The notes: a model not told the origin generated them from the letters alone. Positions 34,974-44,139 are shown, numbered from the stretch's first letter. The stretch: 64,000 nucleotides of DNA from UBA2030 sp049969475 (GCA_049969475.1 JBMFOU010000002.1:1-64000), one strand, 5' to 3'. Translations and numbers: made by a program.

Positions 34974-35483
34974 ATGCACCCCAACTTAAGCATCATAGTA
35001 GCCCTGGCTAATGAAAATGCTATTGGTTATCAAAACCGATTGCTGTGCCACATTCCGGGCGATTTAAAACGATTCAGAGACCTTACTCTATGGCATCCGG
35101 TAATTATGGGCCGCAAAACCTGGGAGTCGCTGCCTAAAAAGCCCTTACCCGGACGCACCAACATCGTGCTTACCAGCCAAACCAATTTCACTGCCGAAGG
35201 TGCAGAAGTTGTACACAACCCACAGCAAGCCCTCGCAAAGTGTCCGTTAAATACCGAATGCTTTGTGATCGGCGGAGCGGAGATTTACCGGATTTTCCTT
35301 CCCTGGGTTTCAAAACTCTACATCACGAGGATTTACCAGAAGTTTGAAGCAGATACTTTCTTTCCTGATATCAACTTCGATGAATGGGAACTCGTGGCTG
35401 AGGAAAATTACCCTGAAGACGAAACTAATCCCATTCCGTATGCGTATTTAACTTACGTGAGAAAATCCCCTGTCACCCGATGA
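34974..35483 (+). CDS. folA: Dihydrofolate reductase
   Basis: FolA reduces dihydrofolate to tetrahydrofolate with NADPH. The 169-residue protein shows IIVALANENAIGYQNRL, the active-site Asp in IPGDLKRFRDLT (about residue 28), VIMGRKTWESLP, the NADPH-binding PGRTNIVLTS and CFVIGGAEIYRIFLP. It is normal length. Its TGA overlaps the ATG of the next gene as ATGA (35480-35483). Confidence 0.97.
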   Translation: MHPNLSIIVALANENAIGYQNRLLCHIPGDLKRFRDLTLWHPVIMGRKTWESLPKKPLPGRTNIVLTSQTNFTAEGAEVVHNPQQALAKCPLNTECFVIGGAEIYRIFLPWVSKLYITRIYQKFEADTFFPDINFDEWELVAEENYPEDETNPIPYAYLTYVRKSPVTR

Positions 35484-36364
35484 AAAGGTTAGCATTCCGC
35501 TTGAAACCACCCTTTGCTCCACTCACCCTGACCTGGTTACCCTTGCTGGCCTTCCTTGCCTTAATGGGGATTTCATGCAACAAATCAGAGGAGTATCGCT
35601 TTGACACGAGCTTTAATAAGGCTACCACTATCGATTTTCTCATGGCCGAACATATCAGTCGTGATGTTTTCAGGCAGGTCTACAAGATTTCGTGCGATAC
35701 AGCGCTGCTGAACCAAGGTAGCGGAACCGTTGACTCAGCCCTTATTACAAGGGTTGGCGAGGAATGGGTGATTGACTATGGGGTAGGGAAAAAAACACCG
35801 GATGGCTCTCAAAGAGGTGGCAAAATCCTCATTCATTGGAATGTTCCCCTTATTGACTCAGGAGCCCAGGCCCAGGTTTCTTTTCAGGGGTATATAACTA
35901 ACGGGAAAGAAATTTCAGGAAAAATCAAAATCAAGCAATTACAATTCAAAACCCTAAAATTTGCTTTGAATATTGACACGGTCCGGATAACTCTCAACGA
36001 TACCTATCATCGTAAGGTACAATACACTGGCTCTTATTCATTAAGGCGATCGGGTGGAGCTAATACGCCATTGACCTGGTGGGATGATGTTTTCAGAATC
36101 TATGGACAGGCCTCAGGCCGTGGAGCGGATTACGACCGATTTGTCTATTCAACCATAGATACCCTTTCTTTACGGTTTCCCTGCCGATATCTTTCAGGAG
36201 GCCAGGCTTTGCTTGAAATGCCCGATTTTGAGATCAATCAAATGGAAATGGAGTACCCGCTGCTAAGTGAATGCTCCGGGGCCATAAGAGTTACTTTCAA
36301 AAGCAAACAATCCAACGGCGCTACGCGTAAAATCGGTACCGGTGTATTGACAGTTACTTTCTGA
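35480..36364 (+). CDS. Lipoprotein of unknown function
   Basis: This 294-residue protein has a long signal peptide with a lipobox (MGISC, Cys at about residue 33). The mature part is beta-rich with repeated strand patterns (KILIHWNVPLIDSGAQAQVSFQGYI, LKFALNIDTVRITLNDTYH, AIRVTFKSKQSNGATRKIGTGVLTVTF). No known family was recognised. Translational coupling to folA is implied by the 4-base overlap, though the products are unlikely to interact. It ends the plus-strand group. Confidence 0.65.
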   Translation: MKRLAFRLKPPFAPLTLTWLPLLAFLALMGISCNKSEEYRFDTSFNKATTIDFLMAEHISRDVFRQVYKISCDTALLNQGSGTVDSALITRVGEEWVIDYGVGKKTPDGSQRGGKILIHWNVPLIDSGAQAQVSFQGYITNGKEISGKIKIKQLQFKTLKFALNIDTVRITLNDTYHRKVQYTGSYSLRRSGGANTPLTWWDDVFRIYGQASGRGADYDRFVYSTIDTLSLRFPCRYLSGGQALLEMPDFEINQMEMEYPLLSECSGAIRVTFKSKQSNGATRKIGTGVLTVTF

Positions 36365-36459
36365 ATATTCTCATTTCTGGTTTCTAACGATATAAGACCG
36401 TAGCCGGCCTTTTGACATTGTCCATGGCTTCACAGGAGCACGTCTTCCATTTTATTATT

Positions 36460-37239
36460 TCACAGCATAGAACCCGGATTGTACACGGGCTGGAAGTCGT
36501 ATTGCTGTTTTCCCTCACCAAACCAAAAGGTAACCTGTCCCCAGGTGCGTACCTTACGGTTTCCCACCTCGGCAGGCTTCCAGCGAAGCATTTCTGTAAG
36601 ACGGATTGCCTCCTCGCTACAGCCCATACCCAAATATTCCTCAGGAATGATATTGGTAGCTGTACCATCAGGTTCGATTATAAAACGCAGGCGCACACGG
36701 CCTGATATACCCATACGGCGTGCTGCATCGGGGGTTTTTAGGTTTTTACTTACCCACGCCGAAAAACTCATTCCCTCAGGTAAAAGAGGTTTGGCAGCTG
36801 CAGTAATTCTGGATACAGGCATGATGCGCATACTCGTGTCCCATGTGGTATCGGGAGAGAACCATCCCCGTTTTTCGGCCATTCGTCGAAATTTCCGGGC
36901 ATCGAATTCCACTTTCACCTCTACAGTATCCCGGATGGCCTTACCCGCTTTCAGTGCCGGGCTCCAGCGGCTTCCCCAAACCAGGCGTCGGGCCTCCCGG
37001 TTCAGCAAGGAGTCGATCCCCTCTTTTATTCTCAGATTCACCGGGGTGCCATCTTCAGCAATGATGCATTCCAATACTACTTTTCCATCCCGCCCCTCTT
37101 TCAGTAAGGGCTCAGGATAAATCATCTGACGTCCCAAAAAATCTTTCAGCCCCCTCCAACCTCCGCCGGGAACAGCCTTTTGTCCCACCATTGCAATGGA
37201 ACAAAAGAGAATAAGCCCTAAAATTCCTAATCGTTTCAT
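36460..37239 (-). CDS. Exported protein with two TonB C-terminal domains
   Basis: A cleavable signal peptide (about residues 1-19, AMVGQ) is followed by two TonB_C-like domains. The first (about 30-110) has MIYPEPLLKEGRDGKVVLECIIAEDG and the second (about 165-245) SGRVRLRFIIEPDG and RLTEMLRWKPA. True TonB has an uncleaved N-terminal helix and a Pro-rich spacer; neither is present. The protein is therefore probably periplasmic and not an energy transducer of the classic kind. It is 259 residues long and divergent from the GWxTD gene. Confidence 0.8.
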   Translation of the reverse strand: MKRLGILGLILFCSIAMVGQKAVPGGGWRGLKDFLGRQMIYPEPLLKEGRDGKVVLECIIAEDGTPVNLRIKEGIDSLLNREARRLVWGSRWSPALKAGKAIRDTVEVKVEFDARKFRRMAEKRGWFSPDTTWDTSMRIMPVSRITAAAKPLLPEGMSFSAWVSKNLKTPDAARRMGISGRVRLRFIIEPDGTATNIIPEEYLGMGCSEEAIRLTEMLRWKPAEVGNRKVRTWGQVTFWFGEGKQQYDFQPVYNPGSML

Positions 37240-37285
37240 GCGTGGTATTTTTGTTATAAAATTACATTATTCCAGCACCTGGGTT

Positions 37286-37293
37286 TACCTTTG
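37286..37293 (+). promoter_or_regulatory. Candidate promoter -7 element for the GWxTD gene
   Basis: TACCTTTG is an exact TAnnTTTG match, 16 bases before the ATG at 37310, in the 70-base divergent gap. The short distance would give a very short leader or favour the ATG at 37349. Confidence 0.45.
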
Positions 37294-37309
37294 ATTATCC
37301 AGAGCCCGT

Positions 37310-38596
37310 ATGAATGATACTTTCAAATCACATTCAATCTCTTTGAAAATGTCAGCTTTCCTGCGTTTAATACAAAGAAGAAATTCTTCTCCTTGTGCCA
37401 TTCTGATATATTGGCTTTTGATGCTATTGACAGGGATGGCTACCGGGTGCTCTCCACTGCTGTTTCAGACCAATAATCTGGCAGAGACCTGGCCGGGGAA
37501 CAGGTGGCAAGGTCCTACGCATGTTATGATATCCGCTGATTCGCATGATTCGGTAGTGGTATTTATTGAAAATGACCCCGAACGTCTGCCCGCTGTGCGA
37601 AGGGGTCCGGAGGATGTTAATCGAACGGTACGCCTCAGTTTTGGAGTTTTTACAGATTTTAAACCCTCAGACATCAGCGACACACTCTCCGTGCGCTTTA
37701 CCTATCCTCTGGCAGATCCAGGTAAAAAACCATTGGAGAAAATCAAATTGAAAGCACCATGGGGTAAAATGTATCAACTATGGATAAGGCCCGAAGGACA
37801 GGCCACCCGCTTTTACCGCATCGACCGCAGTAATTCTCAGGCAGATGCAGAATGGTTGCTCACCGACGAAAAAGCAAATCCTATTTTGAACCCTGAAGAC
37901 TTTGTTATTCAGCCTTTTATAATCCAACCTGCAGAGCCTTCCAGTAATACAATCTTTATAAGGAGACTCGAAATGAATGCCTACCAGCCGGCCCCGCCCT
38001 TTATGGAGACTGAAAGACGCTGCAATCCTTCTATTAGCACCGTGGGTCAGCTCAGCTTTGATGGTTCAAAAACTCATCCATTGATACTTCCCAGGGGCGG
38101 TATTTATTTAATACAGACCGACACATCCCGGGAAGGCGGAAAATATCTGAGCATCATAGATGATAAAATACTTGACCTAATTACCCTGTATGGACTACGA
38201 TTTATTACCACCCAGGAGGAATATAGCGATCTGATAGAAGGGAGAATCGACCCCTGGGAGTTCTGGGAGTCGGTAGCCGGCAGCACACAGCGTGCCGTTC
38301 AGCTCTCCTCGGCTTTTCGCAAATTGGTTGTTGAAGCATGCCAGCTTTTCAGCGAAGACCTGCCCGGTGCCCTTACCGATCGCGGAATGATTTATCTGGT
38401 ATTTGGCCCTCCAGCCATCGTAGTAACTGACCTTACTACCGAGACGTGGAAATATCTCCCAAGCGGAACCTCCCAGATGCTGGTTTTCGACTTCGATATT
38501 CATCGCAGTCGTTTAGGGATCAACCATTACCAGCTCCGAAGAAAATCTTTCTACCGCGAACCCTGGTTGCAGGCTGTGGAACGACGCCGACGGTAA
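37310..38596 (+). CDS. GWxTD-domain lipoprotein
   Basis: GWxTD proteins are exported proteins of Bacteroidota and related phyla with no settled function. The 428-residue product has a hydrophobic leader with a lipobox-like ATGC (Cys at about residue 47). A beta-rich middle region follows. The signature C-terminal domain (about 315-425) has FWESVAGSTQRAVQ, LTDRGMIYLVFGPPA and ETWKYLPSGTSQMLVFDFD. An ATG 13 codons downstream gives a more usual leader length and may be the true start. The rlmB-type gene follows, an arrangement common in this phylum to my knowledge. Confidence 0.82.
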   Translation: MNDTFKSHSISLKMSAFLRLIQRRNSSPCAILIYWLLMLLTGMATGCSPLLFQTNNLAETWPGNRWQGPTHVMISADSHDSVVVFIENDPERLPAVRRGPEDVNRTVRLSFGVFTDFKPSDISDTLSVRFTYPLADPGKKPLEKIKLKAPWGKMYQLWIRPEGQATRFYRIDRSNSQADAEWLLTDEKANPILNPEDFVIQPFIIQPAEPSSNTIFIRRLEMNAYQPAPPFMETERRCNPSISTVGQLSFDGSKTHPLILPRGGIYLIQTDTSREGGKYLSIIDDKILDLITLYGLRFITTQEEYSDLIEGRIDPWEFWESVAGSTQRAVQLSSAFRKLVVEACQLFSEDLPGALTDRGMIYLVFGPPAIVVTDLTTETWKYLPSGTSQMLVFDFDIHRSRLGINHYQLRRKSFYREPWLQAVERRRR

Positions 38597-38675
38597 AAAA
38601 ACCATGTAAATGCGTTTTGTATCTTTGCCACTTCAAGAAAATCCACTTTTTCACCCATAAATAACAGAACTACTT

Positions 38676-39416
38676 TTGAAAGACACCCATCTCATTTTTG
38701 GTCTTCATCCGGTAATGGAGGCGGTGAAAGCCGGCCGCGATTTTGAAAGACTTTACATTCAAAAAAACCTGGAAGGAGAAAGCCTCCGACACTTGAGACA
38801 ATTGCTCACTCAGCGCAGAATTCATTTTCAACTGGTACCCGTGGAAAAACTCAATCGCCTGACTCAGGGAAAGCACCAGGGGGTGGTAGGCATTTTATCG
38901 GAAATCAGTTACGTGGAGCTTGAAACCTTGTTACCTGGCATTTATGAGAGAGGTGAAGTACCATTCATACTCATCGCCGACCGAATTACCGATGTACGCA
39001 ATTTGGGAGCCATAGCCCGCACGGCTGAATGTGCAGGAGTTCATGCACTGGTAGTTCCTGCCCGCGAATCAGCCATGATAAATGCTGATGCGCTGAAGAC
39101 CTCGGCCGGAGCCCTGGCCAGAATCCCTGTCTGCCGCTCAGAAAACCTGAGGGTAAGCACGCTGTTTTTGCGCGAAAGTGGATTAAAAATTATCGCTGTA
39201 TCAGAAAAAGGCAGTGAAATTTATACCCATACAGATCTTAAAGGCCCCGTTGCCTTAATCCTGGGTTCCGAAGAAAACGGGATTAGCCCTCAAGTGCTAA
39301 AAATGGCCGATACTATATGCAAAATTCCTTTGCTGGGAGAGATTGCCTCTCTGAATGTTTCGGTGGCCGCAGGCATATTCATGTATGAAGTAGTCCGACA
39401 ACGCAATAATCTCTGA
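38676..39416 (+). CDS. rlmB: 23S rRNA 2'-O-methyltransferase of the TrmH/SpoU family (RlmB-like), TTG start
   Basis: This SPOUT enzyme methylates a guanosine ribose in 23S rRNA. The 246-residue protein has an N-terminal substrate-binding domain (IFGLHPVMEAVKAG, to about residue 75). Three SpoU motifs follow: DRITDVRNLGAIARTAE (about 105-121), ILGSEENGIS (about 195-204) and IPLLGEIASLNVSVAAGIFMYEV (about 216-238). The start is TTG: a TAA lies six codons upstream in frame with no ATG between, and the first internal ATG (residue 14) would remove the conserved IFGLHPV. RlmB versus another TrmH paralogue is not certain. Confidence 0.88.
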   Translation: MKDTHLIFGLHPVMEAVKAGRDFERLYIQKNLEGESLRHLRQLLTQRRIHFQLVPVEKLNRLTQGKHQGVVGILSEISYVELETLLPGIYERGEVPFILIADRITDVRNLGAIARTAECAGVHALVVPARESAMINADALKTSAGALARIPVCRSENLRVSTLFLRESGLKIIAVSEKGSEIYTHTDLKGPVALILGSEENGISPQVLKMADTICKIPLLGEIASLNVSVAAGIFMYEVVRQRNNL

Positions 39417-39421
39417 ACATT

Positions 39422-41353
39422 ATGGAAAAACTCAGACAGTGGTTCAAAGAAAAACCCTTTGAGAGCCTGTTCTGGCTTGTATTGGCTGCAGGGGCCATCC
39501 TGCGATTGTACGATTTCAGCGCCTGGTCGCTTAGCAACGATGAACTGAGTGCCCTCAACCGGCTTCGCTTCAATTCGGTGGGAGAAGTCATACAATATGG
39601 CATTCGCCCAGACGGGCATCCGGCATTTACACAACTTTTTCTCTATTTCTGGACCATGGTCTTTGGCCTAAGTCCTTTCTGGGTGAGGTTGCCCTTTGTG
39701 CTGGCCGGCATTGTCTCTATATGGCTCGTCTGGAAAGTGGGAAAGGAATGGTTTCACGAACCGGCCGGACTTTTTTCGGCTCTTTTCCTGGCCGTACTGC
39801 CCTACCCTATCCTTTACAGTCACCTGGCTCGACCCTACAGCTTTGGACTGCTCTTCACCATACTTACAGCTCTTTTTTGGGGAAGATATTTCCTGCAAAA
39901 GCAGAACCGGCCTGGCATACTCGCCGGATTTGCCCTTTCGGCGGCTTTGGGCATGTACACCCACTATTTCAGTTTTATGATGTCGGGACTGTTTATTTTA
40001 GCAGGTTTTCTATTCATTACCCGCCAAAACTGGAAGCCCTATTTGATTTCTCTGGGCGCTATTTTTCTGATGTATCTCCCCTACACCGGCATTTTTCTGC
40101 ATCAGCTTTCCCTCGGAGGTGTTGGCGGAGAACAGGGATGGCTAGACAAGCCCCAGTGGGACTGGATTTTCGATTTCATCTATTTTGCCCTGGGTTCTTC
40201 GGCCTTCCATCTTATCCTCCTGCTGAGCTTTGTGGTGGTTTTTCTCCTGTGGATTTACTCGAAGGAGCTGCGCATCACCCGCATGCAATGGCTTAGTCTG
40301 GGACTATTTTTCCTTCCCTTTATTGTGGGTTTCGTTTATAGTGTAAAAATTAACCCTGTACTTCAATACAGCGTAATGCTGTTCGCATTTCCCTTTTTGC
40401 TACTCTTTTTCTTTTCCTTTTTTGAGAAGATAAAACCTGTGGCCGGTATTGTTTTAACGTTGGCAGGTATTGCCGGCGGTAGCTGGGTAGCACTGGAAGC
40501 TGCCACCCCTTATCGCAATGCGCAGTTTGCAGATTTTAAGGGGTGCGCCAAAACATATATGGAGTGGGAAAACAAATATGGAGCGGATAGCATCTTCTTA
40601 TCTTCCGCCATTAATCATCCGTATTATCTGGAATATTATTTTACGAATGCCCACAGGAAGTCGCCTTCCATTTTTGTGCTTGAAAGCAAAAACGGACAGG
40701 AACTGGCTGATCTGGCTTCAACCCTGCGCACCTGCAGACTTCCCTATTTTGCCTACATCCGGCTGAAACCTGCCCATGTCGTAATACCTGACGTGATCAG
40801 GGAGACATACCCCGTTATACTCGATCATAAGGACTTTGCCGGTCAAGCTGAGGCCTGGTTATTCGCCAGGGATACCAGCCTTAAAGGACTGGCCTTGCCT
40901 CAGCCCGTAAGCCGTTTCTTCTGCGATTTTGAACAGGCCGACGAAAAGTTTGGTGTAAACTCAGCAAACCTCGATACGCTAGCTTACGCAGGCAAATATT
41001 CCCTAAAGATGACACCGGATATAGAATGGGGCCCGGGCATTAAAATAGAAACAGGGGAAGCCGAGCTTCGCTTCCCCTCGCGGGTCAAAGTTAAAGTGAG
41101 AGCCCTGGCCGATAGCACCCTTACCGATACGCCGGTTATTATCACCATCACCGACCGTTTCGGGAAACAATATGTATGGTTCAGCGGGAAGCTGGAGCAT
41201 TATCTGATACCGGGTCAGTGGGGCACCGCATTCCTCACAGCCGACCTACCCCATCCCTCCTCTATAAACGATGAACTGAAGGTTTTCATCTGGAACCACG
41301 ACCACCGCAACCTCTGGATCGATGATCTCTCCATTGAATTTTATAAACGTTAA
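39422..41353 (+). CDS. GT-C fold membrane glycosyltransferase (family 39-like) with C-terminal lumenal domain
   Basis: The first 350 residues have about 10-11 membrane helices. The first periplasmic loop carries the acidic pair typical of GT-C enzymes (SLSNDELSALNRL, about residues 37-49) and a GHPAFTQLFLYFW motif. These enzymes use polyprenyl-phosphate sugars. The remaining 290 residues are soluble, with a beta-sandwich-like last 140 (from FFCDFEQADEKFG to LWIDDLSIEFYKR) resembling a carbohydrate-binding fold. Acceptor and sugar are unknown; it is not in a polysaccharide cluster. Starts 5 bases after rlmB. Confidence 0.8.
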   Translation: MEKLRQWFKEKPFESLFWLVLAAGAILRLYDFSAWSLSNDELSALNRLRFNSVGEVIQYGIRPDGHPAFTQLFLYFWTMVFGLSPFWVRLPFVLAGIVSIWLVWKVGKEWFHEPAGLFSALFLAVLPYPILYSHLARPYSFGLLFTILTALFWGRYFLQKQNRPGILAGFALSAALGMYTHYFSFMMSGLFILAGFLFITRQNWKPYLISLGAIFLMYLPYTGIFLHQLSLGGVGGEQGWLDKPQWDWIFDFIYFALGSSAFHLILLLSFVVVFLLWIYSKELRITRMQWLSLGLFFLPFIVGFVYSVKINPVLQYSVMLFAFPFLLLFFFSFFEKIKPVAGIVLTLAGIAGGSWVALEAATPYRNAQFADFKGCAKTYMEWENKYGADSIFLSSAINHPYYLEYYFTNAHRKSPSIFVLESKNGQELADLASTLRTCRLPYFAYIRLKPAHVVIPDVIRETYPVILDHKDFAGQAEAWLFARDTSLKGLALPQPVSRFFCDFEQADEKFGVNSANLDTLAYAGKYSLKMTPDIEWGPGIKIETGEAELRFPSRVKVKVRALADSTLTDTPVIITITDRFGKQYVWFSGKLEHYLIPGQWGTAFLTADLPHPSSINDELKVFIWNHDHRNLWIDDLSIEFYKR

Positions 41354-41358
41354 AAGTC

Positions 41359-42213
41359 ATGAAACACCTACTTGCCCTTGTATTTACCGGGCTCTCCTTC
41401 ATTGCCCTAGCCCAGGACAAACCAGCCTATCGTTTGCTTCATGGCGATGGAAGCCCCGCTACCTGGAATGAACTTACCCAAAAAGCAGCTTCCAGCCAGG
41501 TGATACTTTTCGGAGAACTGCACAATAATCCTATCTGCCATTGGCTGCAATATGAACTCACGGCTGACCTTTTTAAAAAGCTGGGGAAACAGCTGGTGCT
41601 CGGTGCAGAGATGTTTGAAACCGACAATCAATTGCTGCTCGACGAATATATCAACCAGCAGATAAGTGTTAAAAATTTTGAGGCCGAAGCCAAGCTCTGG
41701 CCTAACTACAAAACCGACTATAAACCCCTTGTGGACTTTGCCCGTGAAAACCAATTAAGTTTTAAAGGCACAAACATTCCCCGACGTTATGCAGCGCTGG
41801 TGAACAAAGGTGGCTTTGAGGCCTTGGGCCAACTCACTCCGGAAGCCCTGCGACTCATGGCACCTCTGCCCATGCCGTACGATTCTACCCTGCCTGGATA
41901 CCGAGCTATGCTCAACATGGGTGGACATGCCTCTGTCAATCTGCCCAAAGCCCAGGCAGCAAAGGATGCCACCATGGCCTGGTTCATCCTGAAAAATCTC
42001 CACCCCGGACAGGTGTTCCTCCACTTCAATGGGTCCTATCATTCCGACAATTACGAAGGCATTGTATGGTACCTTAAAAAATACCGACCAGAAATTAAGA
42101 TACTTACTATCAGTTCAATAGAAACCGAAGACCTGGATAAGCCCGACGAAGAAACAAAGGGGAAAGCGGATTTTATTCTGATGATTCCGGGCTCAATGAC
42201 AAAAACGCACTAG
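41359..42213 (+). CDS. ChaN-like protein (TIKI/TraB superfamily)
   Basis: A signal peptide (about residues 1-18, IALAQ) precedes a ChaN domain (DUF399). The conserved sites are ILFGELHNNP (about 50-59), LVLGAEMFETDNQ with the acidic pair, WPNYKTDYKPLVDFA, KGTNIPRRYAALV and the late FNGSYHSDNYEGIVWYLKKY. ChaN of Campylobacter binds haem and is iron-regulated; the superfamily also includes TIKI metalloproteases, so iron uptake or proteolysis are both possible. At 284 residues it is complete. It ends the plus-strand unit from 37310. Confidence 0.85.
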   Translation: MKHLLALVFTGLSFIALAQDKPAYRLLHGDGSPATWNELTQKAASSQVILFGELHNNPICHWLQYELTADLFKKLGKQLVLGAEMFETDNQLLLDEYINQQISVKNFEAEAKLWPNYKTDYKPLVDFARENQLSFKGTNIPRRYAALVNKGGFEALGQLTPEALRLMAPLPMPYDSTLPGYRAMLNMGGHASVNLPKAQAAKDATMAWFILKNLHPGQVFLHFNGSYHSDNYEGIVWYLKKYRPEIKILTISSIETEDLDKPDEETKGKADFILMIPGSMTKTH

Positions 42214-42236
42214 TATGTAGGCAGTTAGCTTACATA
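42214..42236. terminator. Candidate hairpin terminator between chaN-like gene and ftsB
   Basis: TATGTAGGC (42214-42222) and GCTTACATA (42228-42236) pair over 9 positions with one wobble around a 5-base loop, immediately after the ChaN stop. The plus side lacks a T-run. The minus side is followed eight bases later by a TTTTT run (42205-42201), so it may better end the long division-cluster transcript. Confidence 0.4.
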
Positions 42237-42259
42237 TTGGCACCCGGTGGTTTGATACT

Positions 42260-42562
42260 TTAGCGGTCGATGATGAAGACTTTTTCGCCAGGGCGCTGCA
42301 TGAGATAGTTTTCCCGCACAAAGCGTTCAGTTGCTTCAGGATTGTTAAGCACCTGCTGAAGCTGTTCCCGATAACTGTCGGTCTGCTGCCTATACCATTC
42401 GGATTTGCTTTGCAGCTCCCGCAATTCCCTATGAATCTTCACCTGGTTAATAACGCTGTAGCGATCGAAAAAAAACATATAAACTAGAAACAACCCCAGA
42501 AGAATCCAGCGATAGTGCTGAAAGGGCCATCGCGCAAGACTTGTAAAAGCAGGGCCTTCCAT
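42260..42562 (-). CDS. ftsB: Septum formation initiator FtsB/DivIC
   Basis: This 100-residue bitopic protein has one membrane helix (about residues 18-34), a coiled coil (about 38-80, QVKIHRELRELQSKSEWYRQQTDSYREQLQQVL) and the conserved distal motif EATERFVRENYLMQRPGEKVFII. FtsB joins FtsL and FtsQ to activate septal peptidoglycan synthesis. In many Bacteroidota it sits apart from the main cluster; here it is the last gene of the same-strand block, 11 bases after the HD gene. Confidence 0.9.
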   Translation of the reverse strand: MEGPAFTSLARWPFQHYRWILLGLFLVYMFFFDRYSVINQVKIHRELRELQSKSEWYRQQTDSYREQLQQVLNNPEATERFVRENYLMQRPGEKVFIIDR

Positions 42563-42573
42563 GGTAATTTCTT

Positions 42574-43131
42574 TTAAGGTGTATAGTCGGGCATTTGCTG
42601 CATAGCTTCCAGAGCTAGGGAGGCAAACTGATCAATAGTCAGGCCAATGGCCTCGCATTCCATAATGTTTTCGCGCTTCACACTGGCGGCAAAAGCCTTC
42701 TCCTTCATGCGCTTGACTATGGACTTGGGCTTCACCGAAAGAATGTTTTTATCGGGGTAAACAAGCACCGTAGCATTGATAAGTCCAGTAATGGTTTCGC
42801 CGGCTGCAAGGGCATGCTGAAACCGGGTGGTACGCGGTAAGCCGGTGGCCATTTCATTGTGCGTACGAATGGCATCGGTGATGTCGGGGTCTACACCCAT
42901 TTCATCAAGCCAGGCGGCAGCAGTGGGACCATGCGTAAGAGGATCGGCATTGGTGAACTCCACATCGAGGTCGTGCAGCAATCCGGCCAGCCCCCACTTT
43001 TCCTCATCTTCGCCGAGATGACGTGCCAGGGCCCGCATCACAGCTTCAGAGGCCATACAATGCATGATCATGCGAGGATTCTTAATATGCGTATGCAATA
43101 ATTCCAGCGCCTTCTCTCTATCGAGTATCAT
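42574..43131 (-). CDS. HD-domain phosphohydrolase
   Basis: This 185-residue protein has the HDIG-type metal site: a first His in MIMHCMASEAVMRALA (about residue 23), the HD doublet in GLAGLLHDLDVEF (about 50-55), a later His in DPLTHGPTAAAWL and IRTHNEMATG. The family hydrolyses nucleotides or other phosphoesters; the substrate is unknown. Its ATG overlaps the GNAT stop by 4 bases, so the two are probably translated together. Confidence 0.85.
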   Translation of the reverse strand: MILDREKALELLHTHIKNPRMIMHCMASEAVMRALARHLGEDEEKWGLAGLLHDLDVEFTNADPLTHGPTAAAWLDEMGVDPDITDAIRTHNEMATGLPRTTRFQHALAAGETITGLINATVLVYPDKNILSVKPKSIVKRMKEKAFAASVKRENIMECEAIGLTIDQFASLALEAMQQMPDYTP

Positions 43132-43625
43132 AAATGCAATTTTTCAACCCAATATTTAATCTTATCTTCAGTAAGCATGCCGTTTAGCCACTCATGGCTG
43201 AAGGCAGCCTGGTATTTGCGGTAAAAAGCCAGGGCGGGTTCGTTCCAGTGAAGTACCTGCCACTGCATGCGTTTAACCTCATTTTTGGCAGCTATGCGAA
43301 GGAGCTCCTCAAATAATTTCTGTCCAATACCTTTACCCCTCCAGGGTTCCCTCACAATCAAGTCTTCCAGGTAAAGAACCTTGCCTTTCCAGGTGGAATA
43401 GGTGTAATACCAAAAAGCCATTCCCACAGTCTGAGCATTTACCCTGGCCAACAAGGCATGGAAAAAAGGCCGGGGGCCAAATCCATCGCGAAGCAGATCT
43501 TGGGCTGTGATAGTGGCCTCGAGGGGCGCTTGCTCGTAAGCTGCCAATTCACGAATTAGCAAGACCATGTCCTCAACATCGGCCGGTGTGGCTTCTGCCA
43601 ACGTTATTTGAAATTTCTCATCCAT
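43128..43625 (-). CDS. GNAT-family N-acetyltransferase
   Basis: From the chosen ATG (MDEKFQITLAEATPADV) the product is 165 residues. It has the acetyl-CoA loop VREPWRGKGIGQKLFEELLRIAA (about 88-110), the preceding LYLEDLIV strand and the C-terminal WNEPALAFYRKYQAAF. It resembles the diamine/thialysine acetyltransferase (SSAT-like) group, which shares EDLYV and LNW motifs. The start overlaps the mogA/moaB stop by 8 bases; an ATG 5 codons earlier is also possible. Confidence 0.87.
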   Translation of the reverse strand: MDEKFQITLAEATPADVEDMVLLIRELAAYEQAPLEATITAQDLLRDGFGPRPFFHALLARVNAQTVGMAFWYYTYSTWKGKVLYLEDLIVREPWRGKGIGQKLFEELLRIAAKNEVKRMQWQVLHWNEPALAFYRKYQAAFSHEWLNGMLTEDKIKYWVEKLHL

Positions 43626-44136
43626 GACGGTCAACTCCATGAAGCATGTATACCGTATGCGCCAGTCCAGGCAGAATTTCTGCCAAATATTCCCTAACAG
43701 CCTTTGGGCTACCCGGGAGGGTATAGAAAAGCGTAATGCCTGCCACGCCGGCAATAGCCCTGGAAAGAAGGGCCGCAGGTTTTTGTGCCCCGTATTTTAG
43801 CCGTATGTATTCCATGATCCCCGGTATCTGCTTATCAAGCAAAGGCATCAGGGTATCCGGGGTAATATCTCGGGGGCCAATACCGGTTCCGCCGGACGTT
43901 ATCACCAGGTCGATGCCAGCATCCATGGCATTTCGGGCTAACTCACGCAGTTTTCCAGCGTCGTCGGGAATTATAAAAGGAGAAAATTCAGCTTTCCAAC
44001 CCATGTTATCAAAGAAGTCAGCCAGCAGGCGAACGGCTTCCGGCCCGCTCAAATCCTCGTATTCACCTTGGCTGGCACGGTCGCTCAGGGTAATTACCCA
44101 TACCTTAAAAACGTGCTTGTCTGGCTCAAAGGTCAT
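43618..44136 (-). CDS. Molybdenum cofactor biosynthesis protein, MogA/MoaB family
   Basis: MogA/MoaB adenylates molybdopterin before molybdenum insertion. The 172-residue protein shows VWVITLSDRASQGEYEDLSGP, LVITSGGTGIGPRDITPD (about residues 76-93) and a late LFYTLPGSPKAVREYL, all family-typical. The MOSC protein lies just upstream (3 bases apart). The pairing of the two suggests a shared role in molybdopterin or sulfur transfer chemistry. No molybdoenzyme is seen in the window. Confidence 0.92.
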   Translation of the reverse strand: MTFEPDKHVFKVWVITLSDRASQGEYEDLSGPEAVRLLADFFDNMGWKAEFSPFIIPDDAGKLRELARNAMDAGIDLVITSGGTGIGPRDITPDTLMPLLDKQIPGIMEYIRLKYGAQKPAALLSRAIAGVAGITLFYTLPGSPKAVREYLAEILPGLAHTVYMLHGVDRHG

Positions 44137-44139
44137 AGG

